From Penaeus vannamei (taxonomy: Eukaryota > Arthropoda > Malacostraca > Decapoda > Penaeidae): DNA of 12,500 nt. Both the position numbers and the translations under genes were made by a program. The stretch is taken from positions 1,659,382 to 1,671,881 of the forward strand of contig NC_091558.1 in assembly GCF_042767895.1 (NCBI RefSeq), given 5' to 3'. This document shows, piece after piece, positions 8,067 to 12,500 of this stretch (its first letter is position 1; every line of letters starts with the position of its first letter). The notes beneath the pieces were generated by a model. The model was not told the origin of the DNA. It made no database searches and worked only from the letters and a program-made list of their open reading frames with translations.

Positions 8067-8148
8067 TAGTTTTTTTTTTCAAATTTGCAGAATATAATTT
8101 TTAAGTATTATTTTACTTCATATACATGCATCACAAGAGCTAGAAGAA
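8067..8148. other. Short AT-rich unique spacer
   Basis: A T-run (about 8070-8079) and AT-rich unique DNA up to the CT tract. Nothing is recognised. Confidence 0.4.
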
Positions 8149-8390
<242 letters not shown>

Positions 8391-8675
8391 GCATCACTGA
8401 AGGAGAGAAGAAGCAAATTGAAGAACAAGAAAGATTTAAAGACAACAAAAGCTCGAGCCAATAGCAGGGCGCGTCACATCCCCCAGGAACCAATCAGAAG
8501 CCGGCTCTCTCGGCCGTCGCTCCCATCAGCTGATCAAACCAAAACACAAGCGCGGGATCTGCAAGACGGAGACACGTCGCGGCAAGCCAGAGCAAGCCGG
8601 AGCAATCACGAAGCAACACAGAGGGGTATTAGCAAGCTGGCTCGACTGAAGGGCTGTGAATGAAGGATTTTGGCT
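8391..8675 (+). promoter_or_regulatory. Unique island with two CCAAT boxes 32 bp apart
   Basis: About 285 bp of non-repetitive DNA. GAGCCAATAGC has CCAAT at 8458-8462, and GAACCAATCAGAAG has CCAAT at 8490-8494. Both fit the extended NF-Y consensus, in the same orientation and 32 bp apart. A GCGTCAC (CRE-like half) lies between them, and an E-box CAGCTG is at 8527-8532. Tandem CCAAT boxes about 31-33 bp apart are known from TATA-less cell-cycle promoters. There is no TATA box. One forward frame stays open for 90 codons (8391-8660) but is K/R/S/A/Q-rich with no domain, and its upstream part is CT repeat. Promoter function is inferred. Confidence 0.35.
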
Positions 8676-8955
8676 TGGGTGGTGGGGGGGGGGGGGAGGG
8701 AGGGAAGGAGGGAAGGAGGGAGGGGAGGAGAGAGGGGGGGAGGGAGAGAGGGAGGGAGGGAAGGGGGGGGGGAGGGAGAGAGGGATGGGGGGAGGGAGAG
8801 AGAGTAAGAGAGAAAGAGAGAGAACGAGGGAAGGAGGGTGGGAAGAAGATAGGGATGAGGGAAAGGGAGACGGAGAAAGAGGGAGAGATAGAGAGACAGA
8901 CAGAGAACCAGAAGAGGGTGTGAATGGAAGAGTAAGCGAGAAGAACGAAGAAAAA
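8676..8955 (+). repeat. G-rich polypurine tract with G13 run
   Basis: Starts with 13 G (8684-8696) followed by GGGA/GGAA words, then GAGA and AGAC words toward the right. It has G-quadruplex and triplex potential and forms the right, purine bracket of the CCAAT island. Opposite frames are G/E/R-rich and P/S/L-rich artefacts. Confidence 0.88.
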
Positions 8956-9213
8956 TTAAAATAAAAAAAAAGGTAAATCTTATCATGTTGTGAACTTTTC
9001 TATTCTCCATTATACGTCTCTTAACCGAAAATATTTTCTCATAGCTTAGTGATAATAATATTTAAACAAATTAAATTGCGGTCGTAGTTTCTGTTACATG
9101 TAAGGTATAAATAATTTCATACTGCATGTAATATCTTGAGAAAATATTTAGTAAAATATTAAATCATAGATGAAAATGTTTGTGATAAATGGAAAACAAA
9201 CCCTGGGTTTCAT
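8956..9213. other. AT-rich unique segment with inverted repeat and TATA-like word
   Basis: The longest AT-rich non-repetitive stretch. AAATATTTTCTCA at 9029-9041 has its exact complement TGAGAAAATATTT at 9137-9149, with a 95-bp interval. Within it lie the palindrome TTACATGTAA (9094-9103) and TATAAATA (9106-9113). The pattern could be a small foldback element or a promoter fragment; I recognise no family, and no gene begins downstream because a CT tract follows. Confidence 0.35.
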
Positions 9214-9263
9214 TCTCTCTCTCTGTCTGTCTCTCTCATTCTCTCTCTCTCTATCTCTTTCTT

Positions 9264-9325
<62 letters not shown>
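9214..9325. repeat. (CT)n tract
   Basis: CT dinucleotide tract with CTGT, CTAT and TTTC variants at the left end, becoming nearly pure CT before the AT run. Confidence 0.93.
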
Positions 9326-9326
<1 letters not shown>

Positions 9327-9335
9327 ATATATAAT

Positions 9336-9387
<52 letters not shown>
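9326..9387. repeat. (AT)n insert inside CT block
   Basis: A TATATAATTATTATA start followed by a pure TA dinucleotide run, embedded between two CT tracts. The same CT-to-AT succession is seen again at 9973-9991. Confidence 0.95.
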
Positions 9388-9973
<586 letters not shown>

Positions 9974-9988
9974 GAAAATAATAATTAA

Positions 9989-9990
<2 letters not shown>

Positions 9991-10057
<67 letters not shown>
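9991..10057. repeat. (AT)n microsatellite
   Basis: A pure AT dinucleotide run of 67 bases following the CT block after an A/T-rich gap of 17 bases. Confidence 0.95.
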
Positions 10058-10059
<2 letters not shown>

Positions 10060-10266
10060 ATATTCAGAATGCTTCAAAGGATAAAGTGAAGATAAAATAA
10101 AAAAAAAAAAACGAAAAAAATATAAAGTAGAAAATATATGATAAAAGAACAAGAGAAAACAAAAGACAAAGATTCCGTGTCCTTAAGACTCTCACATTTC
10201 TATGCGTGAGTTTGCATAAATAATGCATGCAACAAATATATCATAGTCGCTGGTTGTATTTATAAT
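10058..10266. other. A-rich unique segment
   Basis: A-rich DNA with an A12 run, then mixed unique sequence. TGCAT-AAATA-ATGCA at about 10213-10227 is a perfect 5-bp stem with a 5-base loop, followed by GCATGC. No gene or RNA is recognised. Confidence 0.4.
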
Positions 10267-10267
10267 G

Positions 10268-10279
10268 CCCCCCCCCCCC
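10268..10279. repeat. C12 homopolymer
   Basis: A run of 12 C directly before the CT and octamer arrays. Confidence 0.9.
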
Positions 10280-10284
10280 TCGCC

Positions 10285-10308
<24 letters not shown>

Positions 10309-10315
<7 letters not shown>

Positions 10316-10372
10316 GTTCTCTCGTTCTCTCGTTCTCTCGTTCTCTCGTTCTCTCGTTCTCTCGTTCTCTCG
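10309..10372. repeat. Perfect 8-bp tandem array (TTCTCTCG)8
   Basis: Eight exact copies of TTCTCTCG, from 10309 to 10372. Each copy brings one CpG, so CpGs fall exactly 8 bp apart. It is preceded by a plain CT run, from which it probably arose by point change and amplification. Confidence 0.95.
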
Positions 10373-10378
10373 TTCTCT

Positions 10379-10429
10379 GTCTCTCTGTCTCTCTCTGTCT
10401 CTCTCTGTCTCTCTCTGTCTCTCTCTGTC

Positions 10430-10462
<33 letters not shown>
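10379..10462. repeat. 10-bp tandem array (TGTCTCTCTC)n then CT
   Basis: GT steps occur at 10379, 10387, 10397, 10407, 10417, 10427 and 10437. One 8-bp step is followed by five 10-bp steps, then a plain CT run to 10462. The 8-bp to 10-bp change sits exactly where the octamer array ends. Confidence 0.92.
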
Positions 10463-10463
<1 letters not shown>

Positions 10464-10592
10464 CCCTCACTCCTTCCTTTTCCATGAGTCTTTCACCTCT
10501 CACGAAACCAAAGTCACCTCTCTTCTACAAAGGCAAATTCTCTGCCACTTTCCTTGAAGTAACTCTCTCCTCTTTCCACGTCCTTCCCTTCC
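10463..10592. other. Pyrimidine-rich unique spacer
   Basis: C/T-rich non-repetitive DNA between the CT arrays and the 23-bp minisatellite. A forward frame crosses it in continuity with CT repeats only. Nothing is recognised. Confidence 0.4.
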
Positions 10593-10820
10593 CATGAGGT
10601 AAAACTCCCCCCTTCACAATGAGAGTAAACCCCCTTCCCCATGAGACAACCCCCTCTTCCCCATGCCAGGCAACCCCCCTTCCCCATGAGGCAACCCCCC
10701 AACCTTCACCATGAGGCAACCCCCCTTCCCCATGAGGCACCCCCCAACCTTCCCCATGAGGCAACCCCTCCCCTACCCCATGAGGCCAACCCCCCTTCCC
10801 CCCATGAGGGCCAACCCCCC
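10593..10820. repeat. C-rich minisatellite, ten 21-25-bp units
   Basis: The unit is approximately CCTTCCCCATGAGGCAACCC. The CATG/AATG landmark recurs at about 10593, 10618, 10640, 10662, 10685, 10710, 10731, 10755, 10779 and 10803. Units vary mainly in C-run length, which breaks any reading frame between copies and argues against coding. On the minus strand the G runs (GGGG every ~23 bp) can form G-quadruplexes with long loops. Confidence 0.9.
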
Positions 10821-11010
10821 TCCCTCCCGGCCTCCTAACTCACGTCTCCAACCCCAAGGCCTCGCCGCACCCGCGCGCACGCACGCACGCACTCACCCCC
10901 AGACTCTCACGTCAAGATTTATTTTAGTACAGATGACCTTTGACCCCGGGACATGGGAGACGCCCATCATTCATTGGTCACTCGTCCCAAGTCGCTGACG
11001 CAGAACCTCT
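10821..11010 (-). promoter_or_regulatory. Unique island with DR1 nuclear-receptor element and inverse CCAAT
   Basis: TGACCTTTGACCC at 10934-10946 reads GGGTCAAAGGTCA on the minus strand: two AGGTCA-type half-sites in direct repeat with a one-base gap (DR1). This is the classic target of HNF4 and RXR/USP-containing dimers. ATTGG at 10973-10977 reads TGACCAATGA on the minus strand, a good CCAAT box 27-31 bp away. CACGTCA at 10908-10914 is CRE-like, and a (GCAC)n run lies at about 10876-10892. No TATA box or exon is visible. Function is inferred from motifs. Confidence 0.35.
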
Positions 11011-12200
11011 TGCCCTTTCGCTCTCTCCTCGAGGTTGTCTCTCTTTCCCTCTCGCTCTCTCTGCTCTTTGCTCTGTCTCTCTCTCCCTCTCGCTCTCTCG
11101 CTCTTTGCGCTGTCTCTCTTTCCCTCTCGCTCGCTCTCTCGCTCTTTGCGCTGTCTCTCTTTCCCTCTTTCCCTCTCGCTCTCTCCTCGGGCTGTCTCTC
11201 TTTCCCTCTCGCTCTTTGCTCTGTCTCTCTCTCCCTCTCGCTCTCTCGCTCTCTGCTCTGTCTCTCTTTCCCTCTCGCTCTTTGCTCTGTCTCTCTCTCC
11301 CTCTCGCTCTCTCGCTCTCTGCTCTGTCTCTCTTTCCCTCTCGCTCTCTCCTCGGGCTGTCTCTCTCTCCCTTTCGCTCTTTGCTCTCTCTCTTTCCCTC
11401 TCGCTCTCTCGCTCTCTGCTCTGTCTCTCTTTCCCTCTCGCTCTCTCGCTCTCTGCTCTGTCTCTCTTTCCCTCTCGCTCTTTGCTCTGTCTCTCTCTCC
11501 CTCTCACTCTCTTGCTTTCTCCTCGGGCTGTCTCTCTCTCCCTCTCGCTCTCTCGCTCTCTGCTCTGTCTCTCTTTCCCTCTCGCTCTCTCGCTCTCTGC
11601 TCTGTCTCTCTTTCCCTTTCGCTCTCTCCTCGGGCTGTCTCTCTCTCCCTCTCGCTCTCTCGCTCTCTGCTCTGTCTCTCTTTCCCTCTCGCTCTCTCCT
11701 CGGGCTGTCTCTCTCTCCCTTTCGCTCTTTGCTCTCGCTCTCTCGCTCTCTGCTCTGTCTCTCTTTCCCTCTCGCTCTCTCGCTCTCTGCTCTGTCTCTC
11801 TTTCCCTCTCGCTCTTTGCTCTGTCTCTCTCTCCCTCTCACTCTCTTGCTCTCTCCTCGGGCTGTCTCTCTCTCCCTCTCGCTCTCTCGCTCTCTGCTCT
11901 GTCTCTCTTTCCCTCTCGCTCTCTCGCTCTCTGCTCTGTCTCTCTTTCCCTTTCGCTCTCTCCTCGGGCTGTCTCTCTTTCCCTCTCGCTCTCTCGCTCT
12001 CTGCTCTGTCTCTCTTTCCCTTTCGCTCTCTCCTCGGGCTGTCTCTCTCTCCCTTTCGCTCTTTGCTCTCTCTCTTTCCCTCTCGCTCTCTCGCTCTCTG
12101 CTCTGTCTCTCTTTCCCTCTCGCTCTCTCGCTCTCTGCTCTGTCTCTCTTTCCCTCTCGCTCTCTCGCTCTTTGCGCTGTCTCTCTTTCTTTCCCTGGCC
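11011..12200. repeat. CT-type satellite with 29/33/37-bp monomers and ~334/348-bp higher-order unit
   Basis: Monomers begin TGTCTCTCT(T/C)TCCCTCTCGCTCT and end in TTGCTC (29 bp), CTCCTCGGGC (33 bp) or CTCGCTCTCTGCTC (37 bp). The rare word CCTCGGG occurs at 11185, 11350, 11521, 11628, 11698, 11855, 11962 and 12032, with a CCTCGAGG variant at 11027. Intervals of 171, 107 and 70 are followed by 157, 107 and 70, so 11350-11697 and 11698-12031 are two copies of one higher-order unit. A third partial copy starts at 12032. Both strands hold long stop-free frames (432 and 409 codons) of S/L/R and R/E composition; these are repeat artefacts. Confidence 0.9.
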
Positions 12201-12442
12201 CTCTCACTCTTGCTCTCTCGCTCTTACGCTGTCTCTAGCTCTCACTTTCTTTCCCTGGCTCTCTCGCTCTCTCACTCTTCTTCTGTCTCTCTCTCTCTCT
12301 CTCCCCTTCCTTGGCTCTCTCTCTCTTTCTCTCGCCTTCACTCCTTTTTCGGTGTCTCGATCTCTCTTTCCTTGGCTCCGTCACTCTTGCTGTGTCTCCC
12401 GTTCTTTGCTTTCTTTCTCTCGCCCTCGCTCTTATCTCGCCT

Positions 12443-12450
<8 letters not shown>
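12201..12450. repeat. Degenerate CT-rich satellite edge
   Basis: Diverged CT-rich DNA with CTTTCCCTGGC and TTCCTTGGCTC words repeated at irregular spacing, ending in a C8 run (12443-12450). It appears to be a decayed continuation of the satellite. Confidence 0.75.

Positions 12451-12500
<50 letters not shown>
12451..12500. repeat. (CT)25, cut by window edge
   Basis: A perfect CT dinucleotide run reaching the last base of the window, so its full length is unknown. Confidence 0.97.

Noticed and set aside
8391..8663. 90 stop-free codons in unique DNA of the CCAAT island
   Set aside because: The peptide is K/R/S/A/Q-rich without a motif, has no start of its own except through the CT repeat, and overlaps promoter-type motifs. 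Chance openness at this GC content is plausible.
10940..12238. 432-codon forward and 409-codon reverse open frames (S/L/R-rich and R/E-rich)
   Set aside because: They coincide with a CT satellite whose words contain no stop codon in these frames. Both strands are open at once, composition is two to four residues, and no domain is visible.

Overview
The window looks like nuclear DNA from an animal with an extremely microsatellite-rich genome. Long (CT)n, (AT)n, (ATT)n, (CAT/CAC)n, (GATA)n and (CA)n tracts, homopolymers up to 52 bases and several minisatellites fill most of it. There are no prokaryotic operons, ribosome-binding sites or compact genes. This density and mix is typical of decapod crustaceans, penaeid shrimp in particular, but that assignment is inference from repeat style and not from a marker gene. 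I find no convincing complete protein-coding gene, tRNA, rRNA, CRISPR array or intact transposon. The long open frames on both strands exist because their repeats contain no stop codon.

Layout from left to right: pyrimidine minisatellite and (CT)47 (about 100-800); a 292-bp AT-cored imperfect palindrome, then (AT)n and GATA tracts (961-1573); an A-rich tandem duplication (1574-1920); a tandem 65-bp unit carrying G-quadruplex motifs (2218-2349); a CA tract (2458-2719); a T24 run abutting a short unique segment with a hydrophobic open frame (2769-2960); ATT and CAT/CAC blocks (3040-3990); a unique island with an AP-1 match (3991-4171); G-rich then A-rich polypurine with A43 (4172-5342); a C-rich, CpG-rich island (5343-5765); a 10-bp-modular minisatellite (5851-6260); A-rich DNA with T52 (6271-6895); a TTGCAAC minisatellite (6896-7383); a purine minisatellite (7513-8066); a CT tract, a CCAAT-bearing island and a polypurine tract (8149-8955); AT-rich unique DNA (8956-9213); the giant CT/AT block (9214-10057); 8-mer and 10-mer arrays (10309-10446); a 23-bp C-rich minisatellite (10593-10820); an island with a DR1 nuclear-receptor half-site pair (10821-11010); and a CT satellite with a recently duplicated higher-order unit (11011-12200), ending in (CT)25 cut by the window edge.

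No set of genes works together here. The most interesting content is at the DNA level. (1) A decamer-built minisatellite repeats CCAAT (inverse) and E2F-like GGCGGGAAA sequences at helical spacing. (2) Short unique islands hold promoter-type motifs (paired CCAAT boxes 32 bp apart, a DR1, an AP-1 site), and three of them are bracketed by pyrimidine-rich DNA on the left and purine-rich DNA on the right. (3) Several repeats show recent amplification or inversion. The motif calls come from reading the sequence by eye, so their function is inference.
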